From the NCBI RefSeq assembly GCF_000210075.1, contig NC_021017.1, forward strand, positions 2,284,074 through 2,344,430: 60,357 nucleotides of DNA. Reading direction: 5' to 3'. This document shows, in pieces, positions 1 to 7,384 of this stretch. This DNA comes from Bacteroides xylanisolvens XB1A (GTDB taxonomy: Bacteria > Bacteroidota > Bacteroidia > Bacteroidales > Bacteroidaceae). A program made the translations under genes and the position numbers. Position 1 is the first letter of the stretch; each line of letters begins with the position of its first letter. Below the pieces are notes generated by a model, which did not search any database, was not told the DNA's origin, and saw only the letters and a list, made by a program, of their open reading frames with translations.

Positions 1-94
1 AAACAGTGTTGCAAAAAATGTCAATAAAACTCCTATGTATTTCTGATAGATAGCACTACTTTATAAACCACTGGTATCCAACCGGTTACAATTC

Positions 95-200
95 TATAAT
101 TTCCTTTAAAACCAACGGCCCGTTTCTCACCGAGAAACAACCTTTTCGACACCGAGAAACGAATCGACTGATAAAGTCCTAAACTTAAATTAAGGAAATT
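95..200. repeat. 22-bp-periodic palindromic element, copy 1 (core 121-164)
   Basis: Two consecutive 22-bp units occupy 121-142 and 143-164 and both carry ACCGAGAAAC. The flanks are partly inverted: AATTTCCTT on the left (about 99-107) is mirrored by AAGGAAATT on the right (about 192-200). TTTAAAACCAA just before the core is also found just before the core of the copy at 44317. It shares period and layout with the elements at 410, 21735 and 44317 although the core sequence differs. Function unknown. Confidence 0.5.
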
Positions 201-390
201 GTTCGTCTCTTTTATTTTTGACACTTCTATCGTAGGAATGTATATGTTGAAATATATTTCAATGATAATCTTATCGTGTCTAAAATATAATGATATGGAA
301 TAAATTTATAACCGTACCGTTTGGAATCAATTACCACTAATGATTTTATTAGTTATTTTTAAGCGAACGTTTACCTATTAATAGTTATTT

Positions 391-491
391 CATTGCCTAA
401 GGAGTTTTCGTTTGACAATTGTTAAGCGATAGTTCAACATCTGTCAAGCGTTCGTTCAACAGTTGTCAAACGATAATTCGTTAGGCAATTG
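391..491. repeat. 22-bp-periodic palindromic element, copy 2 (core 410-475)
   Basis: Three units of exactly 22 bp lie at 410-431, 432-453 and 454-475. Each begins GTT(C/T) and has AAC or GAC at positions 5-7; two end in GATA. The whole is dyad-symmetric: CATTGCCTAAGGAGTTTTCG at the left is mirrored by CGATAATTCGTTAGGCAATTG-like sequence at the right. Intergenic, with no coding potential. Confidence 0.65.
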
Positions 492-688
492 AAAAAATAA
501 TATAAGCAAGAGAAAGAGATAAAAGCTGCATATTGACGAGTTATTGTCAGCGACAGTATTTTTGGTTATTTCCGTACCGAAACAAGCTAAATGCTAATTT
601 AGAGTTCACCACGGATTACACAGATTCACACAGATTATTTTCATTTTCGTTGAATACCTATAATGAATTAGGGTACTGATATACATAT

Positions 689-1396
689 TTATTCCACCAT
701 TGCCAACGTCAATATACTAATCCGTATATCCTCCACATCTACCAGACAGGAAGCACATGCCAGAGTAGTAGAACCAGTAGTCAACACATCGTCAACTATC
801 AGTATGTGTTTCCCTGCAAGTGTTTCGGGATGCTGAAGTTCAAAGATACCTTCCACATTATCCCGACGTTCAAACACAGATTTACGCGTTTGCGTTTCCG
901 TATTTTTCTTACGTAATATTGATTCTGTATCGATGGGGATTCCTGTTACAGCAGCAATACCACGAGCAATCCACTCACTCTGATTATAACCACGGATTTG
1001 CTGTTTTTTCTTATGAAGCGGTATGGGGATTATCACATCAATTCCCTGAAAAAAATTGGAAGACAAAAGTTCGGCAGCCATATACCGCCCCATAATTGCA
1101 CCTATTTCCTTTTGTCCACCATATTTCAACCTATGAAGAATCAACCGGAAGTCGCTTCCTTTCTCATAAAAGAAAAAAGAAGTAGCCCGTTCCAAAGGGA
1201 TTTGTCCCCAGAAGAGCCGCTCTACCGGATTATCTTTTCGAAGATGATAATTAGTACGGGGTAGATTGATATTACATTCTGTACAGATACATTCTTCACC
1301 CTTTGCTAACGGCCGGCCACAAACAACGCAGCAACGGGGAAATAGCAAAGATAAGAAAGAACTAAGCCAGTCTTTGATAAGAAATGTGTGTTTCAT
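689..1396 (-). CDS. comF: ComF family phosphoribosyltransferase-like protein
   Basis: A 235-residue cytoplasmic protein of the ComF / amidophosphoribosyltransferase-related family. The N-terminus has a four-cysteine zinc-ribbon-like cluster (CVVCGRP and CICTEC, residues about 22-41). The C-terminal half holds the type I phosphoribosyltransferase PRPP loop VLIVDDVLTTGSTT near residue 200. In competent bacteria ComFC helps take up or integrate single-stranded DNA. In Bacteroides its role is undefined, so only the fold is assigned with confidence. It starts 43 bp after the stop of the upstream monophosphatase gene on the same strand, so co-transcription is likely. Length is normal for the family. 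Confidence 0.93.
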   Translation of the reverse strand: MKHTFLIKDWLSSFLSLLFPRCCVVCGRPLAKGEECICTECNINLPRTNYHLRKDNPVERLFWGQIPLERATSFFFYEKGSDFRLILHRLKYGGQKEIGAIMGRYMAAELLSSNFFQGIDVIIPIPLHKKKQQIRGYNQSEWIARGIAAVTGIPIDTESILRKKNTETQTRKSVFERRDNVEGIFELQHPETLAGKHILIVDDVLTTGSTTLACASCLVDVEDIRISILTLAMVE

Positions 1397-1439
1397 AATA
1401 ATAGAGATTTAAAACTGCAATAGCAACTACATATTGCAA

Positions 1440-2243
1440 CTACATATTCAATGGAGGGACTTCTGACAGGAGTTTCTGAAAGACAGGATGAAGATTTCCA
1501 TTCGTTGCAATAATATGATGTCCTTCTATGAAATGATCTTCACCATAAAAGTCAGTCACCTTTCCTCCCGCTTCCTGAACAATCAGTGCTGCCGCAGAAT
1601 AATCCCATTTTCCGAGAAATGCTTCCATCCAAGCATCAAAACGCCCAATAGCCACATAGCAGATTGCGGCAGCAGCCGAGCCATTCATCCGAATACCGCC
1701 CACTACCCCATAAAGCTGATCGATGAGATGAAGAGCAGTCTGTTTATATTGCAGATGATTATAAGGTAATTCTGTAATGACAAATGCATCTTTGATGTCC
1801 TCAACGTTCGACACATGAATTTCTTCACCATTCATAAACGCTTTTCCGCCTTTCCAAGCATAAAAACATTCATCCCGGCAAACTTCATAAACGACACCTA
1901 AAAGAAGTTCGATACGGCTACGTAAAGCGATGGACACACAATAAGGAGCCTCATCATGAATATAATTCGTGGTTCCATCCAAGGGGTCAATCACCCAACA
2001 GTAGGGTTCATCCTGATAAGTGGCAGAGCCTTCTTCTGTAATGAATCCCGCTTCAGGCAATAAAGCAGTAAGGGCTTTCACCACTCGCACTTCAGATTCT
2101 TTATCCACATAAGACACATAATCGTGTGCATGTTTTTCCACCACACGCTCACGACGGAAGTTCTTTCGTTCTTCTTTCAAAAAATATCCAACTTCGGTAG
2201 CAATCCGGCATACATCAGTTGTAAGCTGCTTCAAATCTAACAT
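1440..2243 (-). CDS. inositol monophosphatase family protein
   Basis: A 267-residue member of the Mg2+-dependent inositol monophosphatase / SuhB / CysQ superfamily. The metal-binding signatures are in order: EEGS near residue 70, DPLDGTTNYIH near 87-97, and WDYSAAALIVQEAGG near 214. It probably hydrolyses a phosphate monoester such as myo-inositol 1-phosphate or a related sugar or nucleotide phosphate; the exact substrate cannot be read from the sequence. It lies directly upstream of the ComF gene with a 43-bp gap, which suggests a two-gene unit. No signal peptide, so cytoplasmic. Size matches the family. Confidence 0.93.
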   Translation of the reverse strand: MLDLKQLTTDVCRIATEVGYFLKEERKNFRRERVVEKHAHDYVSYVDKESEVRVVKALTALLPEAGFITEEGSATYQDEPYCWVIDPLDGTTNYIHDEAPYCVSIALRSRIELLLGVVYEVCRDECFYAWKGGKAFMNGEEIHVSNVEDIKDAFVITELPYNHLQYKQTALHLIDQLYGVVGGIRMNGSAAAAICYVAIGRFDAWMEAFLGKWDYSAAALIVQEAGGKVTDFYGEDHFIEGHHIIATNGNLHPVFQKLLSEVPPLNM

Positions 2244-2389
2244 TTATTATTCAAATTAAAAAGTGCTTCGAAGTTATAGCTTTTCCGGCAAAAAGCATAA
2301 AGGAAAATAATATTTTCGTGTTTGATACGCAAATTAATGAGATAACATCAAAACTATTATAACCAATATTTAAAAAGACATCTAAAAAC

Positions 2390-2423
2390 AAGGCCGACTC
2401 ATTTTCTTTTATGAGCCGACCTT
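2390..2423 (-). terminator. hairpin terminator at the end of PUL-A
   Basis: The stem AAGGCCGACTCAT (2390-2402) pairs, with wobble positions, with ATGAGCCGACCTT (2411-2423). On the minus strand it is followed by a T-rich run. It lies 50 bp after the stop of the last lipoprotein gene, so it probably ends the PUL-A transcript. Confidence 0.75.
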
Positions 2424-2472
2424 TCTTTACTTTTACATCAAAATATAAATGTATTGTCCTTTATTCCTTAAT

Positions 2473-4014
2473 TTATAACAACATTACTTCTGAACCACAA
2501 TTTTTCAACTTACAGGTACGTCCATAGAGTAATGCCACACCGTCATAAGTGAGTCCGGTTATGCCAGCTCCCGAATAGGCTGGCCCCTGGCTTCCTACCA
2601 CTCCTGTAGGAGTAGCTATTTTACATCCTCCGGCAACTAATGCATCCATATCGTTTGCGGCTTCAATAACATGAATGACACCGTATTTGCCCGCCGCAGT
2701 AACAAAGGCAATATAAGAACCGTCTTTTATCTGCAAACTACAAGGATCATTCGGATATCCATCAGACGCATTGACTCTTTGCATTAACATATCGGCACCT
2801 CCTTTAGCTATACTTTCCAATACATTCAACGCCTCAAAAGTCTTGACGTCCGAAGCCGCGTTCGCCATCATCACATCAATACCAAGATCAGTAACCTTAT
2901 CATCAGGTATAAGAGTAAACAACGTTTTGTTGGTAGCAACACCTGCCGGTTTGATCCAGTCATTCACATCATAAGCTCTCCCTATCGGCCCTCCATTAAT
3001 TCTTGACGCACTGACATAAGAGAAACCTCTGTTTTTAACGGCAACAAAGCTCGGATTTCTCCATATATTGATGAAAGCAAAGTCTACGCTATTTGCCTTT
3101 GAGCCATATCCTTTAATTTCCTTCAAGCTTAATACATGTTTCTGCACACCCCGTATCATTATTCCCTCTATGGAGAAAATATAAGGTTGATCCGGTTCTG
3201 TTGAATGTTCCCATTCGGGTGCCATTTCGATATCGCTGAAAACAAGCGCAACATTATTGTCAACACCCTCAAGACCTTCGATATTGATAATCTTTTCCTC
3301 TTTCAACCCTTCTATATCTTCCACCACAATCTTAATTCCACCAGTATCTTTATTATCTACGACAGTTTTCAAAATAAACTCCATTTCCAACGGATTGCCT
3401 GATACCGGAATAGTCGTATATTCCTTCAGGTCACCCAGTACTTTATTACACAACGTATGTTTTATAGACTTAATGCCCACAGCAGAACGAATCACTACAG
3501 AGAGAGAAACCTCTTCATCGGGTACTAAAACAGGGAAATCTGATGGTTCGGTGAATATCTGGGATGGAAGTTTGGTTATCTTTTTAATAGGTATTACCTT
3601 TTGTGCCGTTTTTGTCAAAACGTCCGTTGATGTTACCAGTATCCCGGCTGCTTCACGCGTGTTGACCTTGACATTCAAGTCAAATTCAAGTGTCATATCA
3701 GTTTGCAGAGTATCTATCTTTAAACGTTGACGTTCAGTCGCGTTTATCTCTTCATATTCTCCATTCTCATCCATCTTCAACAAGGTAGCATATATACTGT
3801 GTATACCCACAGCAGAGAAACTTCTGGCAGATACAGTCACCGTCGAGTTATACTCCACCACATCTATCTCGGAAGGAGAAGTGAGTTCTACAGTAGGTGG
3901 CGGATACGCGTTGTCGTCCGAATAATCAGACTTACTATCACTACAATTTGTCAACAACAAACCCCATGGAAGGGCAAGTATCAGGATCATTATATTTTTG
4001 ATATATTGCTTCAT
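2473..4014 (-). CDS. surface lipoprotein with Ig-like repeats, candidate glycan-binding protein
   Basis: A 513-residue lipoprotein with a signal peptide ending in the lipobox-like LLTNC (Cys24). Acidic and Ser/Asp residues follow the cysteine, as is usual for surface-exposed Bacteroides lipoproteins. Two related Ig-like beta modules are visible: SAVGIHSIYATL near residue 68 and SAVGIKSIKHTL near 178, each after a strand of alternating hydrophobics. A possible third, shorter one follows near 225. The C-terminal 250 residues match no family I recognise. It is the last gene of the minus-strand PUL, 13 bp after the preceding lipoprotein gene. A role as a surface glycan-binding protein is inferred from position and build; no catalytic motif is seen. 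Confidence 0.85.
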   Translation of the reverse strand: MKQYIKNIMILILALPWGLLLTNCSDSKSDYSDDNAYPPPTVELTSPSEIDVVEYNSTVTVSARSFSAVGIHSIYATLLKMDENGEYEEINATERQRLKIDTLQTDMTLEFDLNVKVNTREAAGILVTSTDVLTKTAQKVIPIKKITKLPSQIFTEPSDFPVLVPDEEVSLSVVIRSAVGIKSIKHTLCNKVLGDLKEYTTIPVSGNPLEMEFILKTVVDNKDTGGIKIVVEDIEGLKEEKIINIEGLEGVDNNVALVFSDIEMAPEWEHSTEPDQPYIFSIEGIMIRGVQKHVLSLKEIKGYGSKANSVDFAFINIWRNPSFVAVKNRGFSYVSASRINGGPIGRAYDVNDWIKPAGVATNKTLFTLIPDDKVTDLGIDVMMANAASDVKTFEALNVLESIAKGGADMLMQRVNASDGYPNDPCSLQIKDGSYIAFVTAAGKYGVIHVIEAANDMDALVAGGCKIATPTGVVGSQGPAYSGAGITGLTYDGVALLYGRTCKLKNCGSEVMLL

Positions 4015-4027
4015 GACCGTTCATTTT

Positions 4028-4807
4028 TTATTTTAAAGATTCGATTTGTAATTGAAAACAATGTAAATCTCCGCTTACACTTGTTTCGGTTACCCCCCTA
4101 AAAGCCCATTTATGTGAAGTCAGGACAAATATACAATACTCGGAGTCTCTATTTCTATTTTCCACTTCTACGAAAGAATAGGTATCAGAAGTTAAGTTAG
4201 AAGTAATTGCCGACTCAAGATTAGGCAATAACGCACGTTTAACAGTGCCTACCAGAACCGTCTGTTCGTTTACCTTTTTCTTGAAAACGTCGACAGCCGG
4301 AGCTATAAGGTCTTCACTATTTAATGATACAGAACAGAAGAGCATATCTATTCCGTTCACTGCTTCTGTTTTTGTTTCAAGATATCTGCAATCGTTTTTT
4401 ACTACATATTGTGTCATTTCGGAAATAGTAGAAGGAAAAAGCACAGTACTGCCGATTATCTTTTTCTCTCCGTTACTATAGCTGACAGGTACAAACACCG
4501 GCACTTTCTTGCTCTCTCTAGCAGTCTCCGTACCCGTATTTATGATTGCAGTTTGCCCATAGACAGCGTTCGTCCTGTCCAACAATGCCACTGCATGAAC
4601 AGTGTTTCTGATAGATGACGCCACCTCTTTATAACTACAAGAGCTAAATAAATTTTGCTCTGACAAGTGCGCATAAACCAATACGTTAGTTGTTCTGAAC
4701 CGGTTCCATTCCGGAATTTCTTCTCCCTTGTTATCCTCATCACTACACGAAACGAACAGGCAAGAGATGATACATATAAATAGCAGATATAGATAGTTTG
4801 ATTTCAT
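4028..4807 (-). CDS. lipoprotein of unknown function in PUL-A
   Basis: A 259-residue lipoprotein with signal sequence and lipobox LFVSC (Cys21), followed by SDEDNKGEE, typical of surface export. I do not recognise the rest. It is a mixed alpha/beta sequence with a conserved-looking middle (YAHLSEQNLFSS near residue 46, TNAVYGQTAIINTG near 80) and no obvious catalytic signature. It sits 7 bp downstream of a secreted EEP phosphodiesterase gene and 13 bp upstream of an Ig-like lipoprotein gene, so it is very likely co-transcribed with both and acts at the outer membrane on the same substrate. Confidence 0.85.
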   Translation of the reverse strand: MKSNYLYLLFICIISCLFVSCSDEDNKGEEIPEWNRFRTTNVLVYAHLSEQNLFSSCSYKEVASSIRNTVHAVALLDRTNAVYGQTAIINTGTETARESKKVPVFVPVSYSNGEKKIIGSTVLFPSTISEMTQYVVKNDCRYLETKTEAVNGIDMLFCSVSLNSEDLIAPAVDVFKKKVNEQTVLVGTVKRALLPNLESAITSNLTSDTYSFVEVENRNRDSEYCIFVLTSHKWAFRGVTETSVSGDLHCFQLQIESLK

Positions 4808-4814
4808 ATTTCAT

Positions 4815-5588
4815 TCATTTTACAAATTCAACTTCAGCAAACAAAGCTCTGTGGTCAGATACTTCCGGATTAGATAAAACTTTAAACGACTTCACTTTCC
4901 ACTTATTCTGTGGAAGTCCGAATATATAATCAATCTTGATTGTCGGCTGATCTGCGGGATAGGTGAATGTATCATCACAGATTCTCTGCCAGTTCTTCAT
5001 TACCTCACAAATCACATTAGAGTCGGTCCGGGCATTAAAATCTCCCCCCAGCAGTGTCGGGGTATCTCCCGTACCAATCCGCTCATTAATCTGTTCGGCC
5101 ATTGCGCTCCTTATCAGGTCTGTCGAATGATCCAAGTGAGTCGTTCCTATCCTGATTACGTCTGAAGTTCCCGGCTCCTGAATATCTACATATAATAGCG
5201 TCCGGGGTTCTTTGGCTCCGTCTATCCCTTCAAAAGTTTTGTTATTGATATAAACAAAAGGATATTTTGAAAGGATAGCTACTCCATATTCTCCACCACC
5301 AGTATCCATCGCTTTCCCGAATACGGAAAACAATCCCAACTCCGCAGCCAGTTGAGTGGTGAAATCCTGATTTTTGTTCCTTTTTGTGTTGTAATCTATC
5401 TCTTGCAACATTACAACATCCGGATTGTATTTCCTGATAAATACAGCATACTCCTTCACCGAGTAACCGGTCATTTCCCCGGACATCCGGCAATTATAGC
5501 TCATTATTTTAAGAGCCTGCGCATACGTACTTTGATACGCAAAGAAGAAAAGGCATACCCATACAATGGGCTTTAAAAGTGCTTTCAT
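4815..5588 (-). CDS. secreted endonuclease/exonuclease/phosphatase-fold protein
   Basis: A 257-residue protein with a cleavable signal peptide (ending STYAQ, about residue 24) and a complete EEP (DNase I-like) domain. The catalytic series is intact: MSYNCR near 29, LQEID near 61 (metal Glu), THLDH near 150, GGDFNA near 181, KIDYIFG near 218 and SDHRALFAEVE at the end. The family includes nucleases, sphingomyelinases and inositol-phosphate phosphatases, all metal-dependent phospho(di)esterases; the substrate is not predictable. The gene follows the anti-sigma gene by 31 bp and is followed after 7 bp by a lipoprotein gene. A paralogue with the same motif set is in the upstream half of PUL-A (15274-16065), so phosphodiester cleavage is probably central to this locus. 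Confidence 0.92.
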   Translation of the reverse strand: MKALLKPIVWVCLFFFAYQSTYAQALKIMSYNCRMSGEMTGYSVKEYAVFIRKYNPDVVMLQEIDYNTKRNKNQDFTTQLAAELGLFSVFGKAMDTGGGEYGVAILSKYPFVYINNKTFEGIDGAKEPRTLLYVDIQEPGTSDVIRIGTTHLDHSTDLIRSAMAEQINERIGTGDTPTLLGGDFNARTDSNVICEVMKNWQRICDDTFTYPADQPTIKIDYIFGLPQNKWKVKSFKVLSNPEVSDHRALFAEVEFVK

Positions 5589-5619
5589 AAATTTGTTTTT
5601 GTTATTAGATTAAGTTTAC

Positions 5620-6576
5620 TTATTCAACGGTATATGTATATTCTGATATTTTTTTAAAGCTAACCGGTGTTATGGATTGCATCACTTCCAACACATAGTT
5701 CAGGTCGTTCCCTTTACAAACAAAGTCGTACGTAAACGAAGCAATCTTTTCGTTTTTAACTGTAATCTCTATATCAAAATGCCGCGAGAGTGTTGTAAGC
5801 ACCTCTTTCAATGATGCATTTCTGAAAATAAGCCGGTTGCTCTTCCAACTCGAAGCATCATCGTGATATCTATCAGTTTTTATTTTTATTACATTACTCC
5901 TTTTTTCATAAACTGCAGTTTGTCCGGGAAGCATTTGCTGCATAGGCCTGCGGCTTTGCACATGCCCGATATTTATACTTCCTTCGTCGAGTGTAGTTTT
6001 GATTACCTTATCCGAAGCGTATGCTTTTACATTGAAACACGTTCCCGTCACTTGTATTTTCACATTCTCGGCAAGTACCAGAAAAGGGGATTTCTTGTTT
6101 TCTGCTATCTCAAAATAAGCCTCTCCTTCCAGCGTAACATTCCTGTTGTATTTTGCAAACTGTTCCGGATAAGTCAATTTAGAATCGGCATTTAACCACA
6201 CCCGGCTACCATCAGGAAGTAATACGAGTAGCTTTTCACCCCTTACAGCACAGACCTCCCGATAAACAAGGTTTGCCTCACTATGACTTTGATAGAAATT
6301 ATATCCTACACCTATCACAAGCAAAACAATTGCACAGGCTACCGTCCACTTAAAGAACAATGGCATCCTTATTCTCCTGTTCTTTCGTTTTTCTTCCCGC
6401 ATCACGGCTTCCTGAATATTCTTATAAATGCGATATTCATCAAAAGGAGGCAATTCTCTGTCGCCCAATTCGAGCTGTTTGCCTTCTATTATCCTCTGAA
6501 TGTCGTCATCCATATATTTCCCGATGCCGTCAACTATTTCAAGGTCCTGACTTGTATGTTTCTTTTTTGATTTCAT
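5620..6576 (-). CDS. FecR-type anti-sigma factor
   Basis: A 318-residue inner-membrane regulator. The cytoplasmic N-terminus (1-85) would bind the ECF sigma factor. One transmembrane segment lies at about 90-110 (TVACAIVLLVIGVGYNFY). The periplasmic part has a FecR domain with the hallmark LPDGSRVWLNADSKLTYPEQF near 124-144 and FEIAENKKSPFLV after it, then a C-terminal DUF4974-like domain (LIFRNASLKEVLTTLSRHF). Such proteins receive a signal from the STN domain of a cognate SusC and release the sigma factor. The 108-bp gap after the sigma gene carries a motif shared with the susC promoter region, so this gene may have its own sigma-dependent promoter. Confidence 0.93.
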   Translation of the reverse strand: MKSKKKHTSQDLEIVDGIGKYMDDDIQRIIEGKQLELGDRELPPFDEYRIYKNIQEAVMREEKRKNRRIRMPLFFKWTVACAIVLLVIGVGYNFYQSHSEANLVYREVCAVRGEKLLVLLPDGSRVWLNADSKLTYPEQFAKYNRNVTLEGEAYFEIAENKKSPFLVLAENVKIQVTGTCFNVKAYASDKVIKTTLDEGSINIGHVQSRRPMQQMLPGQTAVYEKRSNVIKIKTDRYHDDASSWKSNRLIFRNASLKEVLTTLSRHFDIEITVKNEKIASFTYDFVCKGNDLNYVLEVMQSITPVSFKKISEYTYTVE

Positions 6577-6580
6577 ATTT

Positions 6581-6621
6581 CAATATCTATTAGTAATACA
6601 CACTGTTACAAAAAAGTATTA
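6581..6621 (-). promoter_or_regulatory. putative ECF-sigma promoter before the anti-sigma gene
   Basis: On the minus strand TAATACTTTTT (6621-6611), an 8-bp spacer, TGTGTATTA (6602-6594) and CTAATAGATATTG (6593-6581) precede the ATG at 6576. The same arrangement occurs upstream of susC at 21285-21327 with a 9-bp spacer and one extra base. The match between two otherwise unrelated upstream regions is the evidence; use by the local ECF sigma factor is inferred. Confidence 0.6.
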
Positions 6622-6684
6622 TACAGACTACGTTAAACCGTGTTAATTCAAAAGAACGTTCCATTTCAGCAAAAAGAGATAAAA

Positions 6685-7275
6685 CTACATCATACAATAA
6701 AGCAACAATAGGCTAAGCTCTCCCACTGTCGCGCGAATCTGCTTCAAAGATTGGCTATATTGAAATTTAATTGTATTGATCGAAAGATTAAGTTTATCGG
6801 CTATTTCCTGATTGGAGTATTTTCCCGAAACTTTCATTTCAAAAACCTTGCGGCGTTGTGGCGAAAGTTGCTCAAGAGCTTGCTGTATGATGTTCATTTG
6901 TTCTTGTTTAAGGTTTTCGTTTTGAGAATTGTCTTCCAATTCCAAAACCATTGAAAGGCAATCCTCAAGTAAATAGATATTTTTCTTTGAGTCTCTCAAC
7001 GTATTGAGCAGATCGTTCTTCAACATTGTAAAAAGGTATCTGTTTATAGGTTTTGTCTCGTCGATTTCTTCTTTTTTCAGCCAGAGTTTTAAGAATAAGT
7101 TCTGCACAGCATCTTCAGCCAATTCTTTATTCAGCAAATATTTAAATGCCAAAGAAAAGGTCTGCGCCGCATACGTCTTGTACACAATACTAAATGCCAG
7201 CTGGTTCCCCTCTTTCAGAGCCTTAACCAAAGCTTGGGCTTCATCCTGTGAGTATTTCTGGGACATCTTAATCAT
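6685..7275 (-). CDS. ECF-type RNA polymerase sigma factor
   Basis: A 196-residue group 4 sigma factor with region 2 (FSLAFKYLLNKELAEDAVQNLFLKLW, about 40-66) and region 4 (LSPQRRKVFEMKVSGKYSNQEIADKLNLSINTIKFQYSQSLKQI, about 136-180) carrying the helix-turn-helix. It is paired with the FecR-type anti-sigma gene 108 bp downstream and with a SusC that has an N-terminal STN domain (17839-21258). This is the usual trans-envelope signalling trio of Bacteroides PULs. Two start codons are possible (7275 and 7266); neither has a clear Shine-Dalgarno. Its expected target is the shared motif upstream of susC and the anti-sigma gene. Confidence 0.94.
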   Translation of the reverse strand: MIKMSQKYSQDEAQALVKALKEGNQLAFSIVYKTYAAQTFSLAFKYLLNKELAEDAVQNLFLKLWLKKEEIDETKPINRYLFTMLKNDLLNTLRDSKKNIYLLEDCLSMVLELEDNSQNENLKQEQMNIIQQALEQLSPQRRKVFEMKVSGKYSNQEIADKLNLSINTIKFQYSQSLKQIRATVGELSLLLLYCMM

Positions 7276-7384
7276 TTTAAATATGAAAATAAAAAGCTTA
7301 TTATATCAAGTCCTTACTTTCAAATATATTAATTCTTTCTGATATAGCATGATTCGCGAGCAACAAATGAAACAGGTCTCTTAT

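Larger units (their letters stand above)
1..688. other. gene-free region with short repeats
   Basis: No credible gene is seen here. The one sizeable reading frame (complement 33-224) has no recognisable protein features and overlaps a repeat element. The stretch holds two 22-bp-periodic elements (around 95-200 and 391-491) and, at 607-636, a short direct repeat of the CACGGATTACACAGATT type that recurs widely in gut Bacteroidetes intergenic DNA (from general knowledge, not searched). Confidence 0.6.

Noticed and set aside
33..224. A 63-residue minus-strand reading frame
   Set aside because: It overlaps the first 22-bp element, has no domain or export signal and no close gene partner. Most likely chance.
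391..491. The 22-bp units could be a small CRISPR array
   Set aside because: The units are contiguous with no spacers between them, only three in number, and no cas genes are in the window.
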